Position numbers and translations under genes: made by a program. A stretch of 64,000 bases of DNA, from positions 992,001 through 1,056,000 of the forward strand of contig JAHGAU010000005.1 in NCBI GenBank assembly GCA_019925105.1. Direction: 5' to 3'. Below the pieces are notes generated by a model. The model was not told the DNA's origin. It ran no database searches and worked only from the letters and a program-made list of their open reading frames with translations. Within the stretch, counting starts at the first letter, position 1; each line of letters begins with the position of its first letter. This document shows, piece by piece, positions 35,061 through 48,245 of this stretch. Source of the DNA: Niebla homalea (Eukaryota > Ascomycota > Lecanoromycetes > Lecanorales > Ramalinaceae).

Positions 35061-37658
35061 TTAATTATTTAATTAAGAAATTAAGATTATTTCCCGTAAT
35101 TAAGAAAATTATTACTTTTAAGTTAATTAAACTTCTTTTTTAATATATATTCTAAGAGTATAAGGCTCCCGAGGGTATCGTAATTAATTAAGGTTTACTT
35201 TTTATAAATTCTTATTAATCTAAAATATATAACGCAGTATATATATTCCGTAAATTAAATATTTTTTTTTATTTTTAAACGGATAATTAAATAAAATAAT
35301 AAAATTAAATTCTTAAATACTATTTTAAGACGTATTATTATAAGAATTAAAACGATTAAACTTTAATATTAAAGATTATAAACTTTATTTATTTTATAAG
35401 TAATAATATTATAATTAATAAGCCTTTATCGGAAGCCTTAATAAAGTATTTTTTAACGTTTTAAGAACGGGTTAACAATAAGTTAAATAAAATAAAAGTC
35501 TTAATTATAATTAAAAAAATTAAAAAGCTATTAACGGTTTAAAATAATATAATAAAGTATTAATAACGTATTAAAGAAATAGAGATAAAGTTTTATAATT
35601 ATAAGTATAAGGCTTAAAAGTATAAAATTAAAGATATAATTATATTATTTATAAAAAATATTAAGTAAAAATAATTAAATAAAAAATTCCTATATAAATT
35701 TATTGGCCCGTTTACGGTTTTTAAATTAATTAAATATTAAGCGTACCGCTTAACTTTATTATTTATTTATAAGATATATAATATATTTTACGTATAAACC
35801 ATATAAGAAGCAACTTAAGGTTAAAGATAATTATTTATTATTAGATTTTATCAATAATAAATTAAAATAAAAAATTAAAAAATTACTTAATTATAATAAA
35901 ATTAATAAAGAATTATATTATAAAATTAAATAAAAAGGGTTTTTAATTATTTATAATAAGTAAATTCTAATAAAGAATTTAAAGTATATAAAGGAGCTAT
36001 AAAATATATTTAATAAAAAATATAAATAATTATAATATAAAATATAGAACGTATAATTTAAATATAAAATATTTAATTTTATTATAAAGATAAGCCTTAA
36101 TATAAATATAAAAATATTATTATTTATATATATATATTAAATATTATTAACTTATAATCCTTTAAACTTATTATCCTTTATATTTTTTTATTACGATTTA
36201 TTTATTATTTATTTAAACTTTATATAAAAATTAATACTTAAACTTATAATCTCTTTATAATAAAAATATATCTTAATTAATTAAGTAGCTTATAATATTA
36301 TATAACGCGGAGTAAGTATACTTAAGAAGTTATTATTTTATAAAACGGCTTATAATTAAAGGTTTATTAATGCTTTTAAGTATAAACGTTTATAACCCGT
36401 TAAAAAGCTATAAGGGATCCGATATAATATAGGGAAATCAGGTTATAATAAGTTTATTAAAAAAATAACGGAAGATATTAAAGAAAACTTAAAGTTAATT
36501 AATAAACGTAAAATTTATAAAATAAATATTAAAGATAAATAAAATATTAATAAAATAAAAATACATTATATAAATAACCCGCTGACGTTTATAGCGGATA
36601 AATTATATTTAAAAAAGGAATTCTTATATATTAATTATTTAAACTTTATATTAAAATCCGGAGGTTAAAGTAAATTAAGCCCGAATTATAACGTAATTAA
36701 TAATATATAGGCTATAATAAAAGTACGCTTATAATAAAACGATTTAAGTTAATTAATTATTTAAATATAAGAACTATATAACCGGTATTATTAATTATAT
36801 TACGCTTATATTTAATTAATATTAATATTTTAATAATATTTTATTAAAAAAGCTTTAATTTTATAATAATTAAAAGACGTAAGAATTTTATATAATATTT
36901 AATAAAGTTTATTTATATATTCTTATATTATTCTTTATCTTCCTTAAATATTAAAATAAATTAATGGCGGTATAAAAATATACGATTTATTTAAACGTTT
37001 AATTTAAATAAGATTTAAATATACGTTTAATTTACGTAATAATTACGTTACGTAAAAATAATAAGGTTAAAGGCATATAATTTTATATAATATTTTTTTA
37101 ACTAAATAACGGGAATATTTTATTAATTTTAACCTTTTTTTATCGACCTTAATATTATATAATTTATATAAAAGCTTATAAAGGTAATAAATATATTATA
37201 AATAATACTTTTTATTAAGCGTTATTTATACGGTATAAATAAACCTTATAAATAATTCGTTTAATAACCGTAAAAATAACTTAACCGGAAGTTAAACGGG
37301 TTAAAAGAAATTACTAGTAAATAATTCTAATATAATTATATAACTTAAACGTAAGTCGGTTATAACTTAAATATTATTATACGGTAAAAAGAGTAAAATA
37401 CGTATTTAAAAGAATATATATATTATTATAAGTTTAAAGTATTTTTATTTATAAATATAAAGATTTTTACCGGGTAATATTAATACTATTAACGTTAAGA
37501 GCTAAGCGAGTACATTATATACCCATATTATAAAGTTTATAAACTCTTTTCCTTTTTTTTTTTTTTTATTGGGTTTTTTTAAAGGTTTTTAATAAGTTAT
37601 TTTAAGGTTATAATTAAGAACTATAACTTTAAAGATAAAGCATTAAGGAAAAAAATAT

Positions 37659-37869
37659 TATTATAATAGGAAATAATATAAAGGTTAATGCTTACCTTAT
37701 AACCCTAACGTAATTAAGCCATAGGAATACTTAATACTTATCCTTCCCATTTTTCCTTCTACTTCTTTAACAATTAATTTACTTATTAAATATATTATTT
37801 ATTAAGGCTATATACATATTTCATATTACCATACTACCCTTAAGCTTTAGGCATACGTCTGGCTTAACA
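37659..37869 (+). repeat. 3' LTR of gypsy copy A (211 bp)
   Basis: Partner of the 5' LTR at 30,439. It is less mutated over its right half (GGCATACGTCTGGCTTAACA is intact), so the two LTRs have suffered RIP unequally. The CTTTA target duplication follows immediately. Confidence 0.9.
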
Positions 37870-38162
37870 CTTTAATATTCAACGTTTTTTAAAATTAATT
37901 ATAGATTCGGTTTTTTTAATTAAAAGTTATCTTAATAGCTAGTAATTTCTCCTTAAGGGGGGGGTAAATTAAAAAGGGTAATTTAATTAAAAAATCCTTA
38001 AGTTTAAAAAAGATTAAAACTTATAAGAATCCCAGAAACTTATAAGTGAGCCGGATATTCGCGAGCGCTTAAAGGCTTAATAAAGGGGGCCATAAGCTTA
38101 ACTTACTTAATCTGTTCGCTTATATTCGGAGTGCTTATATGCTGGTTCACAAATTTGCAGAT
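37870..38162. repeat. Repeat X, copy 2, right part
   Basis: The sequence resumes repeat X directly after the gypsy target duplication and ends at TTTGCAGAT. It aligns with the right half of copy 1 (about 29,170-29,455), including GGAGTGCTTATATGCTGGTT. With the left part it reconstitutes an X copy of about 540 bp. Confidence 0.65.
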
Positions 38163-38480
38163 GTAATACTTATAATATATTTATTAAATATATTACTTAA
38201 TAGCCCTTATAAGCTAGTATACTTATAATATTACCCCCCTTTCTTCCTAGATATTAATTACGATATATAAACGTATATTAACCGTTTAAAAGCTGGGGAA
38301 TATAATAAAAACGATATTATTATAATTAATGAGCGAAAAAAGACGTAAAATCGTAAAAATTAAAAGGATTAATATAATATTTAATAAATATCCGGGTTAT
38401 ATATTCTTTTTCTTAATAGTTTAACGTTTAAGCTATCCTTGCCTTTATAATCGGTTATAAAGGCTTAATTTATATAAGTA

Positions 38481-38643
38481 TATCAGGGAACTGATATATG
38501 AGGTCTAGCTATGAACGGAATGATAGCTATGGTGGTGTCTATGGTACAGGGTGCACCCATTATATAAGTGTGGGTACCAAGGAGCTAGTACTTATAGGGC
38601 AAGTAGGCCGAGCCTGGCAGCAAGGCCTGCTAGAACCATAATA
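38481..38643. repeat. Left LTR of the short LTR element (163 bp)
   Basis: It aligns without gaps to 39,807-39,969. Differences are transitions (for example its ends read TATCAGGG and CATAATA where the partner has TGTCAGGG and CATAACA), consistent with RIP. Confidence 0.9.
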
Positions 38644-39806
38644 CGATCCCCCCCTCCATAACGGTAAGCTCCTACGAGCCTTTCATATTAAAACCACCCT
38701 TATCGGACCTGGATATAGCCTTAAAGAACTACTAAATATATTAATACCACCTTTAGTAAGCGGGGTGGTTAAGTGGTGAAAGCCGAGTAACCCGGGTGTT
38801 AAAAAAAGCTCCTGAAAAATGACTGAAAAAAATGAAAAAATCGACTCTATAAGGGTGAAAAAATCAACCTAAATTGAGTCGATTAACGTGATCTCCGGGG
38901 TAAAGCCGAGTTATATACTTTCTATTAAAAAGGGGGTTTAATATAGGGCTATTACCGGACGCCGTTAAACTAAAGCGATTAACGAGGTAACCGTAAGTAA
39001 ACCGGTTAAGTAGCTTTTACCCTATATAGATAAGTTAAAGCCATAATAATAGCTTTTACCCTTAATATTATCGTCGTACTTATAAATGTGATTTCCTTAC
39101 TTTTACTTTACCTGTAGTATTATCTTTACCCGTATTACTATTAATATTAACCGTCTATCCAGTTATTAGTTATTCCGGCCTATAGGTTACCCTATTTAAA
39201 GCCTTATAACTACTAACGTCTTATAGGCTTATATCGTAATAATATAGTTACCGAGGGATTTATAAAGTTAAAGGAAATCTATTTAATTAATTAAGAATTT
39301 AAAATAAAATTAATATTATTATAGTAGGCTTACTATTAACGATTAGCTTACTATAAGTATTATAATTAAGGTATTAACGGCTTATCTGTAAAATCGACCT
39401 TAAAGTATTAATCTAAGCCCTATATTATGGGCAGGGCAATTAAGGGATTTTTCACAATAGGCCCATCTACGGTATCGTATTGAACGTTCTTCCTTAACTT
39501 AACTGTCCTTATTCTTATCCTTATCCTTATCCTTATTTTAAGTCCTATTAACTTAATCACTATTAATGTTGACCGTTACCCAGTTCTAGCCATTCCGGCC
39601 TACAGGGGTTTCTACTCTTGGTTCCTATAGCTGCTGACGTCTTATAGGCTTATAATACGTGTTTACTACACGGCTTATTAACTAAATAACTAACTTATTA
39701 ACTGAAGTATACGTCGTACCACTTTAATTAACAGTATTATTTTGGTAAAATACGAGTGCTAAGAGGCTTATAATTAACCTTTTATATATAAGGATAGTTA
39801 TTATTA

Positions 39807-39969
39807 TGTCAGGGAATTAATATATAAGGTTTAGCTATAAACGGAATAATAGCTATGGTGGTGTTTATGGTATAGGGTGCACCCATCATATAAGTATGGG
39901 TGCCAAGGAGCTAGTACTCATGGGGCAAGTAGGCCGAGCCTGGCAGCAAGGCCTGCTGGAACCATAACA
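39807..39969. repeat. Right LTR of the short LTR element (163 bp)
   Basis: Begins TGTCAGGG and ends CCATAACA, followed by the AAGTA target duplication. Shares GCCGAGCCTGGCAGCAAGGC with the left LTR. Confidence 0.9.
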
Positions 39970-40126
39970 AAGTATTAATAGTAAAACTCAGCGATTACAT
40001 TAATTACGTACTTAAACTTATTTTTATCGGTATTACATTATTTAAGCTCTAGATTATATTTGGCTTGATTAACTTTATATTATAAATATTCGGTTAAGAA
40101 TCGTAAATTTAAGATATTATTTACGG

Positions 40127-40208
40127 TTTCTTTTTTTTAATTAATAATAATAATTATATTTTTTAAATAAGAATTTCTTTTTTTTAATTAATAATAATAA
40201 TTATATTT
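40127..40208. repeat. Short direct repeat, 35-bp unit spaced by 47 bp
   Basis: Two copies of a T-tract followed by AATTAATAATAATAATTA occur at 40,127-40,161 and 40,174-40,208. They lie in degraded sequence of unknown origin and probably arose by local duplication. Confidence 0.6.
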
Positions 40209-40474
40209 ATTAAGATAAATTCTTATTTAAATAATAAATCTTTTATTATTATCCTTAAGAAACCGGTATAAAATACATTTTTAATATAAAAGTTTTAGGT
40301 AACTTAAATTTATATAATTATCCCTTTTTATTTATAATCTTATAGTTTAATTTCTTATATAATTTGATAATCTTAATATTTTTAATAAATAAATAAACTT
40401 AATTATTAATCTTATAAACGATATCCTTTTAATAATGGTTTACTTAAGTTATTATAAATACTTAAGTTACTTTA

Positions 40475-40626
40475 TGTTAGACTGACTCCGCTGGCGGCAC
40501 GCCGGCGGGACTAGTAAAGGTAGGTGTAGAAGACGTAACGTTACGGTCTGGATACTTGGGTACCACTTTAATAAGTAAATTGGTAATAAGATTAATTCTT
40601 AAGGAACTCAGAAAGAACTAAGGTAT
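40475..40626. mobile_element. GC-richer element fragment cut by gypsy copy C
   Basis: A sharp rise in GC begins at 40,475 with TGTTAGACTGACTCCGCTGG and continues to the LTR of gypsy copy C at 40,627. The TGTTA start looks like an LTR end, so this may be the first 152 bp of a different LTR whose remainder lies beyond the window. Identity not established. Confidence 0.4.
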
Positions 40627-40836
40627 TGTTAAGCCAGACGTATGCCTGAAGCTTGAGGGTAGTATGATAATATAAAATATGGATATAGCCTTAATAAATA
40701 ATATATTTAATAAGTAAATTAATTACTAAAGAAGTAAAAAAAAAGTGGGAAAAATAGGTATTAAGTATTCCTATAATTTAATTACGCTAAAGTTACGAAG
40801 TAAGCATTAACCCCTATATTATTTCCTATTATAATA
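40627..40836 (-). repeat. LTR of gypsy copy C
   Basis: Reverse complement of the LTRs of copy A (210 versus 211 bp). It keeps TGTTAAGCCAGACGTATGCC at its outer end, less mutated than either LTR of copy A. Confidence 0.88.
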
Positions 40837-43800
40837 GTATTTTTTTTCCTTAATACTTTATCCTTAAAGTTATAGCTTTTAATTATAACCTTAAAGTAAT
40901 TTATTAAAAACCTTTAAAAACCTAATAAAAAAAAAGGAAAAAAATCTATAAGCTTTACGGTATAGGTATATAACGTATTCATTTAATTCTTAACGTTAAT
41001 AATATTAATATTACCCGGTAAAAGTCTTTATATTTATAAATAAAAATACTTTAAACTTATAATAATATATATACTTTCTTAAACGTATATTTTATTTTTT
41101 TTACCGTATAATAGTATTTAAGTCGTAATTAATTTACGTTTAAGTTATATAATTATATTAAAATTATTTATTAATAATTTCTTTTAATCCGCTTAACTTT
41201 TAATTAAGTTATTTTTACGGTTATTAAATAAATTACTTATAAGGTTTACTTATATTATATAAGTAACGCTTAATAAAAAGTATTATTTACGATATACTTA
41301 TTACCTTTATAAGCCTTTATATAAATTATATAATATTAAAATTAATAAAGAAGGATTAAGATTAATAAAGTATTCCCGTTATTCGGTTAAAAAGGCGTTA
41401 TATAAGACTATATGCCTCCGATTTTATTATTTTTATACGATATAACCGTTACGTAAGCTAAATATATATTTAAATCCCATTTAAGTTAAACGTTTAAATA
41501 AATTATATATTTCTATATTATTATTAACTTACTTTAATACTTAAAAAAAATAAAAAATAATATAAAAATATATAAATAAACTTTATTAAATATTATATAA
41601 AATTCTTATATTTTTTAATTATTATAAAATTAAAGCTTTTTTAATAAAATATTATTAAAATATTAATATTAATTAAATATAAACGTAATATAATTAATAA
41701 TATTAATTATACGGTTTTTATATTTAAGTAATTAATTAACTTAAATCGTTTTATTATAAGCGTATTCTTATTGCGATTTATATATTATTAATTACGTTAT
41801 AATTTAAGCTTAATTTACTTTAACCTCTAAATTTTAATATAGAGTTTAAGTAATTAATACGTAAGAATTTTTTCTTTAAACGTAATTTATCCGTTATAAA
41901 TACCGGCGGGTTATTTATATAATATATTTTTATTCCCTTAATATTTTATCCGTCTTTACCGTTTATTTTATAAATCTTACGTTTATTAATTAACTTTAAA
42001 TTTTCTTTAATATTTTCCGTTATTTTTCCGGTAAGCTTATTATAATCCGATTTCCTTATATTATGTTAAACCCCCGTAATCCCTTAACGGGTTATAAGCG
42101 TTTATACTTAAAAGTATTAATAAGTTTTTAATTATAAATTATTTTATAAAATAATAACTTCTTAAGTATATTTATTCCGTATTATATAGTATTATAAATT
42201 ACTTAATTAATTAAGGTATATTTTTACCGTAAAAAAATTATAAATTTAAGTATTAATTCTTATATAAAGTCTAAATAAATAATAAATAAATCGTAATAAA
42301 AGAATATAAAGGACAATAAGTTTAAAGGATTATAAATTAATAATATTTAATATATATATATAAATAGTAATACTTTTATACTTATATTAAGGTTTATTTT
42401 TATAATAAAATTAAATATTTTATATTTAAGCTATATATCCTATATTTTATACCGTAATTACTTATATTTCTTATTAAATATACTTTATAACTTTTTATAT
42501 ACTTTAAATTCTTTATTAAAATTTATTTATTATAAATAATTAAAAACCCTTTTTATTTAATTTTATAATATAATTCCTTATTAATTTTATTATGATTAAA
42601 TAATCTTTTAATCTTTTATTTTAATTTATTATTAATAAGATTCGGTAATAAATAATTATTTTTAATCTTAAGCCGTTTCTTATACGGTTTAAGTAAGGAT
42701 ACGTAAAATATATTATATATCCTATAAATAAATAATAAAATTAAACGGTACGCTTAATATCTAATTAATTTAAAAACCATAAATAAGCCGATAAATTTAT
42801 ATAAAAGTTTTTTATTTAATTGCTTTTACTTAATATTTTTTATAGATAATATAATTATATCTTTAATTTTATATTTTTAAGCCTTATATTTATAATTATA
42901 AAATTTTATTTCCGCTTTTTTAATACGTTATTAATACTTTATTATGTCGTTTTAAACCGTTAATAACTCCTTAATTCTTTTAATTATAATTAGGATTTTC
43001 ATCCTATTTAACTCGTTATTAACCGCTTTTAAAACGTTAAAAAGTATTTTATTAAAGGTTTATTAATTATAATATTATTATTTATAGAATAAATAAAGTT
43101 TATAATCTTTAATATTAAAGCTTAATCGTTTTAATTCTTATAATAATACGTTTTAAAATAATATTTAAGAATTTAATTTTATTATTTTATTTAATTATTT
43201 ATTTAAAAATAAAAGAAAATACTTAATTTATAGAGCGTATATATTACGTTATATATTTTAGATTAATAAGAATTTATAAAAAATAAGCCTTAATTAATTA
43301 TAATATCCTTAAAAGCCCTATACTCTTAAAATATATATTAAAAGAGAAGTTTAGTTAATTTAAAAGTAATAATTTTTTTAATTATAGAAAATAATCTTAA
43401 TTTCTTAATTAAATGATCGATTATAATTAAAATTATATTATATACGTAATTTTATTATTTATTAAATAATAAATTTATAATAAAATCTATAATAATTTCT
43501 TAAAAAGGATATAACGGTATTAATAAATTATTTAATTTATTATAAAGCTTATATTTAAAAACTTTAATTCTTTAATAAATATCGTATAAATTAACGTATA
43601 ATTTAATATTTATATTTATATTTTCTTAAATATAAGATTTATTAAGGACTTCCTTAATATAATTACTTTTAAAGTATTCCGAGGCGGGGTTATTATAATA
43701 TCGTTTTAATAACTCCTCTTATATAGCCTCTTTAATAAGGATATATAAGTATTTATTATATCTTAAAAGATTAATTAAGTTAAATACTTATTTATTAATT

Positions 43801-43965
43801 CTCTTAAGTATTTTACTTATAAACTTAATATTTTTATAATTTAAAATAAAGGTATTTTTAATTTAAAATGCCTTAATAAATTTTATTATAAATTTAATCT
43901 CGGGATTATATATCGTTTTATATATTATTATAACTTAAATAATAGCATATAAAATAAACTATTTA
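40627..43965 (-). mobile_element. Ty3/gypsy element, copy C, 3' portion (inverted relative to copy A)
   Basis: The minus strand here aligns with copy A from its 3' LTR (40,627-40,836, 210 bp) inward to about the integrase region. The copy is broken at 43,965 by LINE L1 and resumes at 61,376. Stops and TpA-rich sequence show RIP. Its other LTR should lie roughly 1.4 kb beyond the window end, judging by alignment to copy A. Confidence 0.85.
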
Positions 43966-46900
43966 ATTGATTGATTGATTTATATTACGGATCTAGCTAA
44001 GTTAATTCCGGCGTTCTTTAATACTCGGTTATTTAACCTTATTAATAACCGTAAAAAACCCGATATCTATAACGTTAAAAATAAAAACCGGTATTTACCC
44101 AGTTTTTATTTATATTTTAAGGGCTAAGAGTATCTACGGTTATTTAAAGAGTAAGAATTTATTTATACGCTTTTTTAAAGAAAACTTATAATATTATAAT
44201 TGAATTTATTTAAGGGTTACCCTTAAATTTATTGCTTTTCTATTACCTTACGGGTTTATTTAATATTAAAATTTTAAAATTCCGATTATATTACTGAATA
44301 TTTTTACCGATATATATATTATTATTATTTTATTTATATAATTTTACCGACCGATATAATATCGCCTTTTATACCGCCCCGGTATTTATAGCCCCCTTAA
44401 CCCCTTATTAAGTATAATTTTTCCGCCGTTGCTTTTTGCCCCCGGGTCGGCGGCGAGGTTTTTTAATTAAGGTTTTAATCATTTTTTTAATTAAATTAAA
44501 CTATAATAATAAGCCTGTAATTATTATAAATTTAGTAACCGCTTTAATACCCTTTTTATTAATAAGTATTTAATAATAATTATTAATCCTTACTTTTTAA
44601 TTAATCCCGGTTTAAGCTCCTTAAATAATAAATAAAAGATTAATATGTATACGGTATTTTATTTTCACTATTTATATTCGTAATTAACGTTAATCCGGTT
44701 AACGGTATATATAATAAAGAAGAAGTAAATTAAACCATTTTTATTTATTCGGAATTAAATTATTAACGTATTATTACCTTTTTTTATAATTTTATAACGC
44801 TAAAAATACTTATTAATAACTTTATTATTATTTAAAGTTAAATACCGTCGTTTTTAAAGGATTAATTTTCTATATTTACGTTAACGTTTTATTTACCTTC
44901 TTATAGTCTATAGGGTAATTACCGTTAATTTTATTTTTATAATTTTCTTTTTTTCCGTTATTTTTATTTTAAGTAAAAGTTTATATATTTTTATATTAAT
45001 TTCTTAAACGTAAATTAAGTTAACCTTTTTTTTAATCTATTTTAATTTAACTTCCGTAAAAAAGGTAAATACCGTTTCTTTACGCCTTTTTATTTAAGGT
45101 TTTTTATAGTTTTAATAAATATATTTATTTCCTATTAATATAATTAAGTTTATACCTTTTTTAAACTTTATTTAAATGATTATTTAATTTAAAGTTAACT
45201 TTATTAATAATATAAAGACTTTAGATTTTAATATCGGGATAGGAGTTATTTTATATATTTTACTTATTATTCTTAAATATCGGTTTTAAATTTTTTATAA
45301 TTGCCGGACAGGTTTTTTCCTATATTTAAACGTATTTTTAAGTACGTATTAAATAATTATTATATACGTTATTATAAGCTTTATAATTATTTAATAAATA
45401 ATTTTAACTTTTTATAAAATAGCTCTTTACGTTAACGCTATAAAGTAAATAAAGCCCTTTTCTTATGAAATTATTTTCTTTTAAACCTTTCTTATATAAT
45501 CTTTTTAATCTAATTTCTTATTAATTTATAAGTTAAATATTTTAATATTAACTTCCGGTTTTATTATTATATTATTTAAGTTTATTATAACTATTATATT
45601 ATATAGCTTTAAGCTTTTTATTATATAAATAAGCTTATACTTATATAGAATAAATTAAACTTTATATATTTTTATTTATTATAAATAAATTTTATAAGCT
45701 TATTTTAATTTTAAATAATTTATATAAATAAATATATTATAAATTAAAAAATAAATATTATTAATAAAGCTTTTTACTTAAATTTTCTATTTTAACTTTA
45801 TTAAATTTTTAATAAATAAACCGTTAAAGAATAAAAATAAAACTAAAAAAATAAATAACCCTTAAGGAATCCTTATTATCGTAAACTTTATTATATTTAT
45901 TTTTTATCTTAAATTAATTAACGTTATTTAATTACTTAAGAAACTTTTTATTTAATTTATAAAAAAAATAAAACCCCCTTTTTCTATAAATTATATAATA
46001 ACCTTTAATAATTTACTTTATTAAACGTCCCTATAATATTTAAGAAAAGAAAACTTACGATATACTTTTTTTATAGCCTTATATTATATATACGTTATTA
46101 ATTAAATTTTTAAGAGCCGTTTCCGTTAACCGTTTTCTTTTTACCTTTATTTATTAATTAAAGAGTAATTTATACTTTTTTATATAATTACTTAAAATCT
46201 TTATAATTATTATCTTTAAAGCCTTTTTTAACGTATAAAAAAATATTATAAATTTATATAATTTTATCTTTAAATAATCTAATTTAACCAGTTTCTTAAA
46301 AATAATTATTTTAATTTCCTTAAATTTATAAAAATAATATTTTATATTAAAATAAACTTAAAATAAATAAGTAAAGATTTTTCTAAATAACGACGTTATT
46401 ATAAATAGGAACTTATTTAATATATTATTAAGTCCGAAGGTTTTATTTTTTTTTAATTTATTAATCGCTTTAATTATTATTTTTTAAGTTATTATTTTAT
46501 TTATTATTATTAATTTAAAATATATTATACCGTTAATATTTATTAAGTTAACTTCCGGTAACAAAGGAAAAAACGCTTTTTTAAGAGTTTTAATTTTATT
46601 TTTAAAAATGTTCATTATTATACCGTTTAATCTTTTTAAGGGTAAAAACTTAAAAATAAATTTAAGTTTCTTATTTTATTTTTTACCGTATTTTATTAAT
46701 TTCTAAATATTATAAGGGGAAACCGTTAAGTTATATATTATAGTCCGGAAATATATTTATTTAATTTTCCGGATAATTCTCTTTTTTTCTTTTTAAGTTT
46801 TTTTTAATTATTAAAGCGTTTCCCAATTTTTATATTTAATAATTTATTTTATAAACGTTTTTATTTTTATAATTATTTTTATATATTTTTCATTTTAATA

Positions 46901-48245
46901 GGTTTTAATTCTTTAAGATAACTTTATTATTAAGATTATAATATTAATTACTTTATTTAATATTTTTATTATCTGCTTTATAAAATAATCGATTTATCCT
47001 TTATTATTAAGCCGGGGGAGTTTTATTAATTAAAATATTACCTTTATTATTTTTATAAATATTTTAATTTCCTTAACCGTTTTTTATATTTATTTAAATA
47101 ATAAAAGCGGAGTTACGTTAACGGATTAATTTAAGGTTATTTATATTAAGACGTAATTTAAACTGTATTTTAGGTTTTCTTAAGGTCCGTATATTATAAT
47201 TAAATTAATAATACTTTTTAAATTAAATATTAAATTAATTATAATTTTAAGTTTATAACTTTCTTATATAATAACCTCTTTTAACGTTAATAACGTAAGA
47301 TTAAATTATATAATAATTATTAATAATTTCTTAAATTCAATATAATTAATTATATAATTATCTTTATTTTATTAAACGTAATAAATATTAAAGTTCTTTA
47401 TTAAGAAATACTTATTAAATATAATTATAATATCCTTAAGTAATAAAATTATAAAAGGTTTTTTCTTATTAATCGGTAACGGATTATACGTATTATAAAT
47501 ATTTAAATTACCTTTAATATCCTTTTTTTATATAATCCGGAGCATATATAAGTTTTTTCTATAATAAATAACGTTTTAATTATTTATATTTAACCTTTTA
47601 TTAATAAAGAAATACGTCCGTATCGTCTTATTATTTTTAAAAACTAAATAAAAATTATCTCCCGGGTTAATTAAAAAGTAAGTATATAAATTATATAGTA
47701 ATTTTTATATTATTATAATATTAATATTTTTTATTTCCTTAAATTTAAATATTAATATTATAGCTTTAATTACTTTCCCGCGTACGTTATATTATATTAC
47801 CCTTAAAAGCGTAAATATATTAAATATTAACGTTTATAAAGCTTTTTTTATTAATTTTTATTTATATAAATAATCTTTCCTTAAGGCCGAACGTTATTTA
47901 TTTTAATCTTTTTATTACGATAATAATTTTAATCGGGCGGCCGGCTTTAAAGGTTAATATCGCTATAAACTTTTTTTTTTTTATATTATTAATTATTATA
48001 CTTTATTTTTCCCTATTTAATAAACTTTATTTACGTTTTAAAATTATTTTTAATTACTTTATTGATTTAAGTTTATATAAGTTATAACGTTAAACTTTAA
48101 TTATTATCTTAATCTTTTTATATTAAGTTTCCTTCGTTTTTATTATATACCGTAAATTCCACATTAAATAATTATTATTATTATATATTACGTATTTTAA
48201 CGTATTTTTTATTAAGCTTTTTATTATTAAGTTAACGTATTTATA
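43966..48245 (-). mobile_element. LINE L1, 3' segment
   Basis: This is the 3' part of a non-LTR retrotransposon on the minus strand. Its tail appears on the plus strand as (ATTG)n ATTTATATTACGGATCTAGC, i.e. a (CAAT)n-type tail. L1 as a whole (this segment plus 54,033-54,298 and 60,148-61,361, about 5.76 kb) is flanked by a 14-bp duplication, AAATAAACTATTTA, at 43,952-43,965 and 61,362-61,375. It is inserted in gypsy copy C and interrupted at 48,245 by L2. Confidence 0.85.

Larger units (their letters stand above)
30439..37869 (+). mobile_element. Full-length Ty3/gypsy LTR retrotransposon, RIP-inactivated (copy A)
   Basis: This 7,431-bp element is bounded by two 211-bp direct LTRs and a 5-bp target duplication CTTTA (30,434-30,438 and 37,870-37,874). 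The internal order protease/RT region, then integrase, then a chromatin-proximal tail, on the plus strand, fits Ty3/gypsy. RT and integrase remnants are listed separately. Every frame is full of stops, and catalytic aspartates read as Asn, as RIP predicts. About 1.6 kb between the integrase remnant and the 3' LTR has no assigned function. It is inserted in repeat X copy 2. A second, inverted copy of the same family starts at 40,627. Confidence 0.9.
38481..39969. mobile_element. Short LTR element (TRIM-like), 1,489 bp
   Basis: Two direct repeats of exactly 163 bp (38,481-38,643 and 39,807-39,969) have TG...CA-type ends (TGTCAGGG ... CCATAACA in the right copy) and are flanked by a perfect 5-bp duplication AAGTA (38,476-38,480 and 39,970-39,974). 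The 1,163-bp interior has no RT, integrase or gag trace that I can see, so this is a non-autonomous element of the TRIM type. RIP is lighter than in its surroundings, and the left LTR is more mutated than the right. The interior holds a 9-bp inverted repeat (AATCGACTC/GAGTCGATT, about 38,840-38,884). Which autonomous element would mobilise it is unknown. Confidence 0.85.

Noticed and set aside
38644..39806. Possible coding region inside the short LTR element.
   Set aside because: No frame longer than noise and no gag, RT or integrase blocks are visible even allowing for RIP changes.
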